Assembly (NCBI GenBank): GCA_944470555.2
Contig: OX104134.1
Span: 50,016,390-50,080,389, forward strand
Direction: 5' to 3'
DNA length: 64,000 nt
DNA from: Heterobilharzia americana
Taxonomy: Eukaryota > Platyhelminthes > Trematoda > Strigeidida > Schistosomatidae
Shown here: positions 32,127 through 43,640 of the stretch, piece by piece
Layout: each line of letters begins with the position of its first letter
Position numbering within the stretch: the stretch's first letter is position 1
Translations under genes and position numbers: made by a program
The notes under the pieces: generated by a model
What the model was told of the DNA's origin: nothing
The model's input: the letters and a program-made list of their open reading frames with translations, nothing else
Database searches by the model: none

Positions 32127-34271
32127 CTGGCAGATTAAGAGCAAGTCAAAATAAAACCGAAGAGGAAATGAAGCTCATTATGCAAACGACTGTCTTTGTG
32201 CAAGGTGTACCGTATTATGAATTTATTTATAAATTAATCAGTTCGTTATCAATCAAAAGTAAAATACGAGCAGTGGTAGTAGTAACACAGGTGTTATTGA
32301 TAATAATTCTGCTAGAAAGTTGGAGAGTTATCCGATATAAATATGGACAATAAAATGTGCCCGAAATGTTATCCAGTAAATGATACTGTTTCACTGTGTG
32401 ACATTTCCAGTAAACAGACTAAAATGGAATTATAAACTACTTTTAATCTTATGAAATTTTATATTCTTAATACCAAATACTTTTTTGCTATGCATATTAT
32501 TTTTTGTTTATGCCCATGTAGAACTTATTTCGTTAAATTCATCAGAATATTCATATTCCTCACTATATATATCTTATCGATCCCTGTTAACTAACATAAT
32601 TTAATCGCAAAAAAGTATGTTTGAATTTTTTACGATATTTAGGTATTTCAAGCTGCAGGTAACTGATGAGAAACAGAAATGAATAAAATGTCACCATTTT
32701 ACTTTCCTCCAATCGTTTTTATTTCTAGTAATTCTGATCATGATAGCCTGTGTTTTTTAACAAACCAATGAGCGTATCCTTTTCAAATCTATAAAATTAC
32801 GTTGAACGGTTTGTCCTTCATCTCAAACATATTTAAAAGATTGTAAGTCAGCCGAATAGAACACCCGAAAAAAATCCACGCTAGTTGGGTTATTTTTGAT
32901 TGGCATCGGCTTTTAACATTTCACTGCAGTGGAAAATAATTCCTAAAAGTGAATAGCTTTATGCTCGACAATATTCAGCATTGATGTTAACCTTCGTTGC
33001 CTAAACAGATTTATTAACCTGAAGGTACACAATCAAACATTCATTTCATTCGGCATGTTATTGTATTGTATTGCTTATTGGAGATGCCCGTAACCAGGTC
33101 ACAGATCTCGTTATATTGGTACCAGTCGTCAAATACACGTTTCGTACCTGGTCCCATTGTTCTTTCTCGGTCTCGCACTTCTTGGTATTTGACAAGTAAG
33201 AAGAATTAGTGACTGGCCTCTGCAGCCGTCTCGACTATGTGGGCGACCTATAAAAGTTTTTAAGCCTAAGACTAATTCATAAGTCATTTTACCTTATGTC
33301 AGAGGACATAGTAGGAGGCTACAAAGGCAAAGAACGAACGTAGTCTCCGCAGAGTACTGGTTCTTGCATCGAGTAATCATCATCATCAACTGACTCGTTT
33401 AAAAAGGGGTTGGCAACCACAGGAATCTACTGGAAAAGGATTAATATAGGCTCTCAGCCCTCTACCCTCAAACAACAAATCTGAATCTAAAACTTATCTA
33501 TTCAATACGATGTGAAGGAAGTTCTTGAACACAGCATTTATATTGTATGTGCTTGAGTTCTTTATCGATAATACATTAAAATAATGAAGGTCCATTTAAA
33601 TAGTGAAGCCTTCTTATCTAATACAAATCCAATGAAAATTTCAAAAAAACCCCCGTAGATTAATACTGGTTTATGTCCAGTTATTTCGGTTTCTAGATTT
33701 ATGCCTTTGATTCCATCCGAAAAAAATGCAGACCATATACAGGTAGGAAGTTATATGTTGAGACAGGAAACTTGATATCAAATTAGACACAGGATATTGA
33801 AGCGTTTTAGCAATAAGCGATGTAGTTTCACAACCATTCGCAGAGAATATTTATAGGAATGATGCACTGTAATTCATTTCCGTAGCCAACCGTGTCTGTC
33901 GGTTTTGGTGAATCAAAGGTACACGGTAATCAACCTCATATAAATCTTCAGTGAATTATTTCCGCATCATTAATGGGAGCATTAAAAGCCGGTTTCTTGC
34001 CTATATCTAATAATGATTTTATTACTGCTATCATTTAAACTGTAGGAGGTGCTTTTGTGTTGTGTAGATGTTAGGCAGTGACACGTTTGGTGAAATCAGT
34101 ATGTAAAAGAAGAAATATGCACACAAAGATGTATTGAATCAAAACGACTAACAGGGAGTTTCTGTTGCCGACGTCGCGAATCATGGCGAGAAAACCGTAG
34201 TGCTGAAATTACCAGTAACAAAGTGTGCATTTTACTCTTCAGAGAGAAAAAAGGCGTATTAGGAGTAATGC
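32127..34271. other. Spacer between the inverted RTE copies
   Basis: AT-rich sequence with no supported gene. It contains the repeat fragment at 32341-32440 related to 24590-24688, and otherwise only short open frames. Confidence 0.5.
32341..32440 (+). repeat. Old dispersed repeat fragment, partner at 24590-24688
   Basis: Its plus-strand frame reads KCYPVNDTVSLCDISSKQTK, matched on the minus strand at 24590-24688. Confidence 0.6.
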
Positions 34272-34285
34272 ATTTCAGGTTTGAA
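34272..34285. repeat. 14-bp target duplication, left side of right RTE copy
   Basis: atttcaggtttgaa, repeated perfectly at 37521-37534. Confidence 0.9.
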
Positions 34286-34506
34286 CCTCGACTGGTTAAC
34301 TAGTTTACTAGTTACTAGCCGGTCCTAAGCCTGGATAAAGAGGGAAGGTTGGGCATAGGGCTAGCAACTCTACCCCGTAAAACAAATCTAACCGCTAAAA
34401 AAACTTCAAAGCACAAACAAAATATAAAAAATGAAAACAAACTTATTCCCCGCTGGAATCGGAGAGGCGAAATGACGCCAGTTGGTGAAAGCCTTCGGGA
34501 AGCCGA

Positions 34507-36025
34507 TTGGCCGATCTGTCTTCTCTTCTCTCTATGAAAGCGAAAGTAAACGTGGGGACATGGAATGTCCGTACGATGTTTGAACCCAGTAAGGCAGCCC
34601 AGATTGCAAACGAGATGAGAAGGTATAACATAGAAGTGCTTGGGATTTGCGAAAGCAGATGGGATGGGAGTGGACTCTCCAAACTGTCAACTGGAGAATC
34701 AATAATCTACTCCGGTCACCCAGACGACAACCACGAGCACACTGAGTTTCTCAGTGGCTATCATGATGTCCCCAACAGCATCGAAGGCTCTCATGCAGTG
34801 GGAACCAGTCTCCTCCAGGATCATGACAGCGAGGTTCAACTCAAAAAGTCACAATCATTAAATGCTACGCACCTACAAATAATGCAGATCAAGAGAAGAA
34901 GGAGGAATTCTACAGATAACTGCAAACAACACTGGACAAGACCTCAGTTGGTGACATCGAAATTCTAATGGGCGACATGAATGCCAAACTGGGAGCGGAC
35001 AACACAGAAAGAGAACTAACCATGGGTCGAGAAGCGCTGGGTGAGGTGATGTACGAGAACGGAGAATTGTTTGCAGAATTCTGTGCATTCAAAGATTTGG
35101 TGATTGGAAGTAGTGTGTTCAAGCACAAGGATATCCACAAAGCGACATGGATTTCACCAGATGGACACACTAAAAATCAAATCGACTTTATCTCAATGTG
35201 AAGAAAGTGGAGACGCAGTCTACTTGACACAAGGTCAAGAAGAGGAGCAGATGTAGGTTCAGACCACTATCTAGTGCAAGGAACGTTCCAAATCAAGTTA
35301 AAAACCTTCAAGGAAGCTGGTGATAAACCGCAGTTCAAGTACAACACTCGGAAACTGAAGGACAAAACTACAAGGGACATCTTGACGGCACCCATCGAGA
35401 CAAAATGGGACATATCGAGGGACATCCCTGAAGACACCTGTGCGGAAGAATATTGGGAGTCTTTGGAAGCTATGTGGAAAGAAACCTGCATAACCATATT
35501 AAGAAGGAAGAGGAAAGAAGGTAATGAATGGATCTCGATGGACACATGAAGCTGATAGAAGAGAGGAGAGGAGGATGGTGAAGCAGAAGATGAACCAGTG
35601 CAAGGATGCACAACGGCAAGAGAAACTCAGTACAATGTATAAAACACTACACTGGACAAAGAAGTGAAGAAGAGTGTGCGTGCAAAGGCAAAAGACACTT
35701 CTACGAAACACTGACAAGTGAAGCAGAGCAGGCTGCAAGTAAGAAAGACCTGACAACATTGTATCAAATAACCAGGTTACCAGCCAGGAAGAGATCAACG
35801 CAGATGAAGCCAATAAAAGATGATGAAGGAAATTTAATTACCAAAAAAGAGAACCAAAGGGAACGATGGGCCGACCACTTCAAGAAGCTCTTGAATCGAC
35901 TACCACCTGCACTTCATCCACAACTACCACCTGCAGCCGCTGAACTACAAGTGAACATAAATCCTCCAACAAAAGTCGAAGTCCTGGATGCCATAAAGCT
36001 ACTGAAATGTGGGGAAGCAGCATGA
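34507..36025 (+). pseudogene. Endonuclease and linker of right RTE copy, broken
   Basis: NVGTWNVRTMFEPSKAAQ, GICESRWDGSG, then a shift to MGDMNAKLGADNTEREL and HKATWISPDGHTKNQIDF at 34968-35201. Linker frames lie at 35274-35549 and 35606-36025, with TGA at 36023-36025 in GEAA-PDGIL. The AP-endonuclease residues E (CESRW) and D/N (GDMNAK) are visible. The segments translate identically to those of the left copy. Confidence 0.9.
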
Positions 36026-36079
36026 CCAGATGGAATCCTGCCAGAAGCGCTGAGAGCAGACGCAGAGACAACAGCGGAC

Positions 36080-37501
36080 ATGCTCACACCGCTTCTGCAG
36101 AAGGTGTGGAAGGAAGAGAAGGTACCGGACGATTGGAAGAAGGGTTACCTTGTCAAACTGCCGAAGAAGGGAGACCTCAGTGCTTGCAAGAACTGGAGCG
36201 GAATCACTCTTCTGTCCACCCCAAGTAAAATCTTAAGCCGCATCATCCTGGATAGGCTAAAGGATGCACTGGATTCAAAACTACGACCGGAACAGGCAGG
36301 CTTCAGGAAGTACAAATCATGTGCTGACCAAATTGCATCACTTCGTATCATCATAGAACAGAGCGTAGAATGGCAATCCGCTCTCTACCTCAACTTCATC
36401 GACTTTGAGAAGGCCTTTGACAGCGTCGACCGAGAAGTAATTTGGAAACTGCTTCAATACTACGGAGTACCGCAAACCTTTATCCGCCTCATTCAACAAC
36501 TATATGAAGATGCCACATGCCAAGTAATCCACAATGGGAAGCTCAGTGATGCCTTTGAAGTGAAGACAGGAGTGAAACAAGGTTGCCTACTATCCCCCAT
36601 GATATTCCTTATTGTGGTGGACTGGATCATGCAGCAAACAGTAGGCAGCGAGAAGAGGGGGATACACTGGACGACGGAAGAGAACCTAGAAGACTTGGAT
36701 TTCGCCGATGACTTATGCCTAGTGTCACATAAACTTGAAGATCTGCAGGCAAAAACTAACAAGTTGACAGAAGAGGCAGCCAAGACGGGACTTCAGGTGA
36801 ATATAGAGAAGACAGAAGTGATGAAGATACCGCACCACCACCATCAACAACAACAACAACAAACTCCAATCACCGTCAACGGGAGAAACTTGAAGGAAGT
36901 AACCTCCTTCACTTATCTAGGAAGCATTGTTTCAACTACAGGCGGGACGGACGAGGACGTCAAAGTCAGAATCGGAAAAGCAAGACAGGCGTTCATTAGC
37001 CTGAAACCAGTGTGGAGATCTTCTGCACTCAGCATGAGGAACAAGATACGGATCTTCAACAGCAACGTCAAGTCAGTGCTCTTGTATGGCTCAGAGACTT
37101 GGTGCGTCACGAAAGGCATTTCCAATAAACTACAGACATTCATCAACAACTGCTTACGCTCGCTGCTGAAGATCAGATGGCCAGAAAAAATAAGCAACAA
37201 GGAACTCTGGGTACGAACCAACCAAGAAGCTATCACGCAACAAATATGCAGGAGGAAGTGGAGATGGATTGGCCATGCACTGAGAAGGCCGACTGAGGAC
37301 ATCACGCGTCAGGCCCTCGAGTGGAATCCCCATGGGAAGCGACGAGTTGGACGTCCGAGGGTGACATGGAGGAGGTCATGCGAGGAGGAAATGAGAGCTT
37401 CTGGGCTGTCGTGGAACCAGGTTCAAAAGATCTCAGAGAACAGAGGTCACTGGAGGCGTGCTACTGAAGCCCTATGTTCCACTAGGAACCCAAGGGACTA
37501 A
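36080..37501 (+). CDS. Intact RT and C-terminal domain of right RTE copy (473 codons)
   Basis: This is the only long uninterrupted element frame in the window. Motif A is FIDFEKAFD at residues 106-114, the GVKQGCLLSP block is at 164-173, and motif C is FADD at 208-211, all with catalytic Asp in place. Further on are YLGSIVSTTGGTDEDVKVRI, the RTE-type RRKWRWIGHALRRP and the terminal GRPRVTWRR block. A His/Gln run follows MKIP near residue 250 and is longer than in the left copy. The frame continues upstream of 36080 only to the TGA at 36023, so the shown start is the first Met after that stop and not a natural start: the full protein would include the endonuclease. RNA-directed DNA synthesis at a nicked target is the family role. 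Confidence 0.9.
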   Translation: MLTPLLQKVWKEEKVPDDWKKGYLVKLPKKGDLSACKNWSGITLLSTPSKILSRIILDRLKDALDSKLRPEQAGFRKYKSCADQIASLRIIIEQSVEWQSALYLNFIDFEKAFDSVDREVIWKLLQYYGVPQTFIRLIQQLYEDATCQVIHNGKLSDAFEVKTGVKQGCLLSPMIFLIVVDWIMQQTVGSEKRGIHWTTEENLEDLDFADDLCLVSHKLEDLQAKTNKLTEEAAKTGLQVNIEKTEVMKIPHHHHQQQQQQTPITVNGRNLKEVTSFTYLGSIVSTTGGTDEDVKVRIGKARQAFISLKPVWRSSALSMRNKIRIFNSNVKSVLLYGSETWCVTKGISNKLQTFINNCLRSLLKIRWPEKISNKELWVRTNQEAITQQICRRKWRWIGHALRRPTEDITRQALEWNPHGKRRVGRPRVTWRRSCEEEMRASGLSWNQVQKISENRGHWRRATEALCSTRNPRD

Positions 37502-37520
37502 TAATAATAATAAATAAAAA

Positions 37521-37534
37521 ATTTCAGGTTTGAA
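37521..37534. repeat. 14-bp target duplication, right side of right RTE copy
   Basis: atttcaggtttgaa, identical to 34272-34285. Confidence 0.9.
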
Positions 37535-37835
37535 GTAAACCTTCCTGAGAACATAGATATATTTGTTAACTGTCAGATTCCACAAATAATTACTAAATAG
37601 GATAATCTCCGCCCCTTTCTTCCCAATCGATTAATTTTAATCCCTAGTAGTTTCTGTATATGGTGAATGGTATCCATCTTTGTATTGTACATCACTCTTC
37701 TGCGGATTCCCATGACATTACCCTCCTTCTATAGACATGTTCTGGTCTGTAGTTTCGTAAGTAGGCGCAGTCTCCCATGTTGAAGTGTGATCCTACTGTT
37801 TACAATGTTAGCGGACGACGTCATGGTAACATTGT
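37535..37835. other. No recognised feature
   Basis: About 300 bp between the RTE copy and an LTR fragment; no gene or repeat was recognised. Confidence 0.4.
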
Positions 37836-38132
37836 TTTAGGGATTGTCCTGATGCGAACTTGACAGACGCAAAGACCAATCACTAATTATTCGAACTTGT
37901 TATATACCCACGAATACGAGACCAAGGAAGAACACGATGGCGTAGTCGGATGGAATAGTATATTTGGAAGGTCGTACCGAGATACCGATGCGTTCCAACT
38001 AACTGGCTAGAGAGTCGAATACGAGAAGTGCAACGTAAGACGACAGCGTGCCAAATGGCGAGGATGCTTGACCGGGTGCCTTCAGCTTAGCGAGTCCAGT
38101 TAAACTATCAAGGTAAGCATCAATATCACCCT
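37836..38132 (-). repeat. Truncated solo Gypsy LTR (about 297 of 343 bp)
   Basis: It starts at tttagg and follows the LTR of Gypsy copies 1 and 2 closely until catcaatat near 38130. There CR1-like sequence takes over and the last 46 bp of the LTR are missing. The missing end does not reappear after the CR1 copy, so this is a breakpoint and not a simple insertion. Confidence 0.85.
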
Positions 38133-38139
38133 AGCATAC

Positions 38140-38795
38140 CAGATGACGAAGTTAGTATTGACATGTATACACATTTTAGATGTGACCGGAGCAATAAGAG
38201 AGGGAGGTGGTTGTTTAACATACTTTCTAAACACCCTAAATGTATTAAGGCTGGGAAATGCGGTGCTAAGTTAAAGACTCCCTATGGGTCACAGTGCACT
38301 GCATAGATGCAACGGTACTGCTTGGTTGCATATACAGAACACCTAAGACATTCTCTGAAGACGAGTCCTTACTCAATGGTGCTCTTGAATAAGCATCCTC
38401 TCTTAAATATGATCACAATCTTGTATGTGGACTTTAATCTACCGGAAACTAAATGGGACACGGACACCTGCCCCACTAGATGTGATAGTTTCCTTAGTAC
38501 GTTGGATATATTCGGTTGGAAAAAAATTGTCACTAGTCCGACAAGGGGTGAGAACGTGCTTGACCTAGTTATATGTCAAGATATTCATCCTCTTTCAACA
38601 TGTGTTAGTTCCGAGTTCCAAGGAAGCGATCACAAAGTGGTACTGTGTGCAATACCACTCCCTTCTTCAACCGGTACTACGCACATTGTCTCCACCCTCT
38701 CACAATCCAAGTACAGAAGTTATGATAAGACAGACTGGGATCTAGCTCATTCGTTGATTAGAAGTAATGAATGTACTTCAACATGGTTGATCTAG
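38140..38795 (+). pseudogene. Endonuclease domain of CR1-like copy C1
   Basis: Visible blocks are FRCDRSNKRGGG, then DFNLPETKWD (the GDFN region, here VDFN), KKIVTSPTRGENVLDLVICQ and the SDH-type EFQGSDHKVVL. These are in the order usual for AP endonucleases of CR1-like ORF2. Frameshifts lie before 38400 and a stop at 38793 separates it from RT. Confidence 0.75.
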
Positions 38796-39009
38796 AACTG
38801 GCACTAAGTACACTATATTCTAATTTTTAAGCCAACATTGATAATATAGCTCCTCTGGAAAAATATCCCGTGTCAAAAAGGCCTTTTATACCCAGAATGT
38901 TCGTCGAAAACTGCACAAACTCTCGACAAATTACTTCAAGTATCATGACTTTGGAGCACTTAAGTCTCTTCTTAATGTCCTTAGTTTCATTCGTAATTAT
39001 CAGGAGACG

Positions 39010-40854
39010 ATGGCGAAAAGTGATGAAACCACTGCACTAGGTGGCTCCTCCAAAATATATGCTCTTGTGGAACTTCTAAAGAAGCGATCCAACCGGCTGA
39101 AGCATAATATTCCTTTCCTCACTAACGATGGTAAGGTCTATAATAAGCCTCAGGAAATAAGTGAATTATTCGATAACATGTTCACTGCTAGCTACTTACC
39201 TTCAACAATCTCCACCAATGTTGTTAAAATTGGCGACCAATTGACCCCTCCTACATTGGAACCTTTTGGCACTATTGAGTTCACATGTGCTAACATTAAC
39301 ACAGCCACTAAAACACTTAGGTTCTCTAGGAGCACAGGTATTGACGGAATAGCTTCATACTTCTTTGAAAATGGGGGTCATGGCATTTCGTTATTACTAC
39401 TTAAACTATACTCCATATCCATGGAGACTTCTACATACCCCGATATATGGAAGATGTCCTTCTTAGTACTCAGACACAAATCTGGTTCGAAAACTGAAGT
39501 TAATAACTACAGACTTACAAATATCACGCCAGTTGTGTCTAGAATTATGGAGAAAGTAGTCAAAGGAGATATTCTCTAACACATGTTCAACAGTAATGTC
39601 GTCACACCTAGTGAGTATGGATTCCTGAAGTCACGATCACGTACGACCTGCCACTTCGATTTCTTCAACTTCTTAACCGCTAGCCGTGATCAACGTAAGC
39701 TAATCCTTCTTCTTTACTTTGGTATCTCCAAGGCATTTGATCGTGTGGACCATTCACTACTTATTCATAAGCCACAAACCCTTAAACTTGTTAACCCCTT
39801 ATTAGGCTGGATTAAATCTTTTCTTTGTAACCGTTCACAAGTCGTAAAAACCGAGTCTCAGCTTTCTAAACCTAGGCCCATTACTTCTGGCGTAGTTCAG
39901 GGTAGCGTGCTCGGGCCCCCTCTTTCCACCCTTTGTATAAATGACCTTTGCTTTTCGGTTGGTAAACCATTTTTGTTCGCTGACGATCTAAAAGTTGCTT
40001 ACATATTCTCATGTGACGACCTGCCCTACTTCCAAAGGTTAATACAGAGCGAACTTGACCTAGTAACCACTTGGTCCACCACATGGAACCTCCAATTCAA
40101 CTTAGATAAGTGCGACTGGATATGCTTTGGAGCACCATCCACTCGTCTACAGTTGTCTCTGAAAACTGTCATGCTATCTAGTGTCCATAGCGTCCTTGAC
40201 TTAGGACTCCGTTACTCTAACGACCTTATATTCTCTGGACATGTTGCGACACAAACCCGTAAGTCCAGAATACTACTAGGCTGTACTATTCGTAACTTTC
40301 ATTACCACGAAGCCAAGTCATTGCTATACAAAACTTGCGTCCGACTCCTGTTAGGATACTGTTCGTTTATTTCAGGGAGCGTCTGTATAGACGACAAACT
40401 TAAGATTGAGAGCGTACAGAGGTACTTTACATCCAGACTATTTGGTTACGAATGTGGCCGGCATTATGCGTCTCGGTGCACGTTGCTTAACCTGCAACCA
40501 CTTTGGATGAGACGTCTAAAGACTAACCTAACGTTTTTCTTCAAGATTTTACACAAAACATCCTTTACAGCCAGTGAGGAAGTCCGTTTCACGCCTGAAA
40601 GTTCCTACAGTCTTCGCAATCGAGCCTACAGAGTTGAAAAGAAATATTTTAGAACATCCCTCCAAGCTAACTTCTTCCCTATTGAATACTCGGAAATATG
40701 GAAACATCTTCTTGTTAACATCACAGCTTCAGGCTCAACTATGCAGTTTAGTCGTATGTTGGAAAGATTCCTATTCTCCGGCAAACTCCCCAACATACAC
40801 AGCGAATCACAACTATGTCTCACAACGCTCAGTATAATAGGCCCCTTAAACTAA
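39010..40854 (+). pseudogene. RT of CR1-like copy C1, one in-frame stop
   Basis: One frame runs 614 codons with a single internal TAA at 39577-39579. Blocks include TGIDGIASYFFENGG, MEKVVKGDIL before the stop, SRSRTTCHFDFFNF, motif A as LLYFGISKAFDRV, SGVVQGSVLGPPLS, and motif C as FLFADDLKVAY. Motif A in related copies reads YFDISKAFD; here the catalytic Asp is Gly (near 39720). The enzyme is therefore dead for two independent reasons. The C-terminal part to residue 614 is complete. Confidence 0.9.
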
Positions 40855-40860
40855 TAAGGT

Positions 40861-41099
40861 GATACCCTGACCAGTATATCCAAACTTTTCCCTATTACAT
40901 CCCACGGACAATTGGGACTACTTCGTTACTTAGGTTGTTCATCTTAACCTCCCACTTATTACCACTACCACTGGAGACTCACAAACGCCGTAAGGCCGAA
41001 TCTATACGCTTCTTTTTCACGTGGTTCTTGATTATATCAATTTGAAAACTTCCCGTTGTGTCTGACTACTGAGCACTATATTTTTGTAGCAGTATTTCA
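40861..41099. other. 3' flank of C1 and 5' region of C2
   Basis: No coding sequence. It presumably holds the 3' UTR of C1 and the 5' UTR of C2; no boundary could be placed. Confidence 0.3.
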
Positions 41100-41231
41100 A
41101 TGTATCCCATATATTTGGCTCACGGCTCCGCTATTCTCCTCACATACTGTTACCAACATTTCGGTATGCCACGTATAGCCGTTTGCTGTTTTTCTATTTC
41201 AGCACTAAGTTTCGATTTTAACGTCTTTCAA

Positions 41232-42556
41232 ATGGGAATATCTAAGGCCAAACGTTCTAAAATTGACCGCCCTGGTGGGAAAAGACAAAGATTTGGTCAT
41301 CCCAGTGTTCTTCTGTGTGGCAGAAGCACTGTTACTTCGTGTACCTCAGGTCTCGATGAACCGGTATGCCCCACGCCTTTTGTCAGAACTGAAGACATCA
41401 TATATGTCCTGAGTAGCAGTATTAACGACCACGGAAAGAAATCGATAGCACTGGGACCACGATGGAAGAGATTCGGAGAATAATTGAGGATTTCCATCCA
41501 TTAGCATATCTTCTAGGAGAGCATAAAAATTTAGCTAAAGACCATGTGGTGAAAGCAGAAAATTTAGTAGACCACTTGGCAACGGAGGTAATGAAGAGAC
41601 TATCGTCGCCCCAACAGGCCATCGTTTATAACATGCCTGATGCCCCACCCCCGGATGTAGTTAACACAAAGGTACTAACTTCATACGGTATGACAGGGAT
41701 ACACTGTGACTGTAGGCGCCTCCGCAAAACGTCAGCGCAGTCTGGTTGCCCCATGATTTGCAAGTTCACTACTTCATTTGACACCAAAAGATTTATTAAA
41801 CTACGAGGCCACATAAGGTTACATAACAGCTTTAAAAACATTGCTGTTGTACAAAACAAAACCACGTGACAACTCAGGAAACAAAAAGGGAGTGGCCTGA
41901 CCAGTTCATCACCTTTAAACACAGAGGCTACTGTGTGCACGAACAGACCACCAGAAAGTGCTGACATGGTCAGTAATTCTGTTGGATGTACCTCTTCCTC
42001 GGTAAGGCGGTCTCAATCAAATCTAGCCACAAGTGAACATTATCCTTCGGTTGCCCGTAAAAAGAAAACTATTTGCACCGTCTCCCCTAAGGTCACCATA
42101 AGTAGAAGCCCGCTGGGTGATAGAGGACTCAGAAATTCAGGCGAAACCCTACCATCTAAAGCTAAAACGTTCTTGAAGAGGGACCATTTCAGGCGCGTGT
42201 TTTCTAATGACGGAGAAGAATATTTCATAGCTAAGATATCGGCAACACACGAACCCAAAAGGTGGGTTTTCCGTCAAACCCCTTCTTTTAGAAATGAATA
42301 CCACGACAACTCGAGGTCATATCGCACGAGACACTCCTTCGGACCACATCCCTTTAATCACAGGGGTCCTAACGTGGTGTCGATTAGCGTATCCAACGCT
42401 CAAATGTCCTACATACCACACACACATAACCACTGTTCAGCTGTGCATCATAATAATCCTAGTCAATACTTTAAGAACAGATGCACATACTCTGCAAGAA
42501 ACTTCCCCAAAATGTTTTTCCGGTCCCATACAATGTGTAAGACCCATGGTGTTTAG
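41232..42556 (+). pseudogene. ORF1 of CR1-like copy C2
   Basis: The likely start is Met 41232 (MGISKAKRSKIDRPGGKR), a basic N-terminus. After a frameshift near 41460 comes a short helical region and the block QQAIVYNMPDAPPPDV, then CPMICKFTTSFDTKRFI, which resemble the RRM-like core of LINE ORF1 proteins. After a stop at 41867, a Ser/Thr-rich part holds FSNDGEEYFIAKI. C3 shows the same blocks (LFKFTTSYDARRF, LSNDGEEIFVAKI). ORF1 proteins bind element RNA. No CCHC knuckle was seen. Confidence 0.7.
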
Positions 42557-42569
42557 ACTCATTCAAGCC

Positions 42570-43640
42570 CTTGATAATACTGGCTGGAACCAAATTCCTT
42601 GACTTTCGCCGGCTATCAACCATACCTTACGCCAACAGTAAAGAAGAAGCGCACGTCAACAGCTTATGGGTGCGTGAAAAACTTAGTAATCACATACTTG
42701 TGAGGGGCGGAAACTCACCAGTTACACCGGCACACCCCACTGCTGGGTCGTATCACGTCCGATACATAGGTAGTGCATCGTCTAACGAACTGAATACCAG
42801 AAATTCTTCTACTCACCGAGGCTTAACAGGCACAGTAAGTTACTTTGCAAGCCATAGTAGACTCTATACGCTTCAACTTATTATTGCCTGCCCGTCACTT
42901 AAGAAAATATTCGGCCTTAGAACAATAGTTTTGCTAATCACACCCACTGAATCATGGTGTACTACCCCAATCCCAGACATGGACCTGTGTATAGATGGTT
43001 ATGCTCTGTTTCACACTAATCGTGACCACAAGCCTGGTGGAGGCTGTTTGATCCACATGTGTAGCCTTGCTACCTCAAATAAGATTGAAGATGATATCTT
43101 CAATGGTCTGCTGGACTCGCTTTAGGTAGTTATAAATTGTGCCAACTACAAAATCTTCATAGGCTGTGTGTATAGAGCTCCATGTTTAACAAAAGAAAAT
43201 GATGAAAGGATGGCAAGATCATTTACTCACTCTGGGTCCCTCACTGTTGACTTCAAACTGATTGCAGGCGACTTCAACTTACCTGCGGTTAACTGGGAGG
43301 CCGGTCGCGGCCCACAACACTTTGATGAAATACTTGCTATCACAGATATCTATGGCCGGAAGCAATACATCCAGCAACCCACGCGTGGAGATGGCATACT
43401 GAACCTAGTCTTTTGCTGTGACATTATCCCTGTCACTACCCATGTTAGCAGCGGATTCTCCAACAGTGACCATAGGATGGTATCCTGCTGCTTACCAATT
43501 CTTCCTCCTAATGAGAAAAAAAACAATCTTCATGTTATACTCGGCATCGAAGCTGCAAGAATAGAAAACGAGAAGTACTCATGGAGCTCCTTAGGTCCTC
43601 TCTATGGGATTACCACTTTACCACAGCCTCATTGACAGAC
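42570..43640 (+). pseudogene. Endonuclease of CR1-like copy C2
   Basis: Blocks in order: TESWC (catalytic Glu), DGYALFHTNRDHKPGGGCL, VYRAPCLT, AGDFNLPAVNWE, QPTRGDGILNLVFC and SNSDHRMVSCCLPI. They fit an AP endonuclease. A TAG at 43123 and a frameshift near 43600 disrupt it. Confidence 0.8.

Larger units (their letters stand above)
34286..37520 (+). mobile_element. RTE-clade non-LTR retrotransposon, right copy (full length, young)
   Basis: A 3.2-kb plus-strand element bounded by a perfect 14-bp target duplication (atttcaggtttgaa), with a TAA-rich tail at 37499-37520. It has the same plan as the left copy: short 5' UTR, AP endonuclease, linker, RT and C-terminal domain. The RT frame is intact, but the endonuclease and linker carry a frameshift and a TGA identical to those in the left copy. 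Its first about 176 bp and everything after 36150 differ from the left copy, while the middle does not. The element cannot make a complete ORF2 protein from this sequence. Confidence 0.95.
38133..40860 (+). mobile_element. CR1-like non-LTR retrotransposon, copy C1
   Basis: A 5'-truncated plus-strand element with endonuclease then RT. It begins directly at the broken LTR with endonuclease sequence (IPDDEVSIDMYTHFRCDRSN, then a Gly-rich RGGGCL-type block). No ORF1 is attached. Protein blocks place it in the CR1/Jockey group, distinct from the two more similar copies C2 and C3. The 3' end lies somewhere after the RT stop at 40854. Confidence 0.8.

Noticed and set aside
28914..37520. One large palindrome formed by a single inverted duplication of an RTE element
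   Set aside because: The two copies have different target duplications (ctggc-rGA-type 10-mer and atttcaggtttgaa) and diverged ends, so they are two insertions; only the core is identical.
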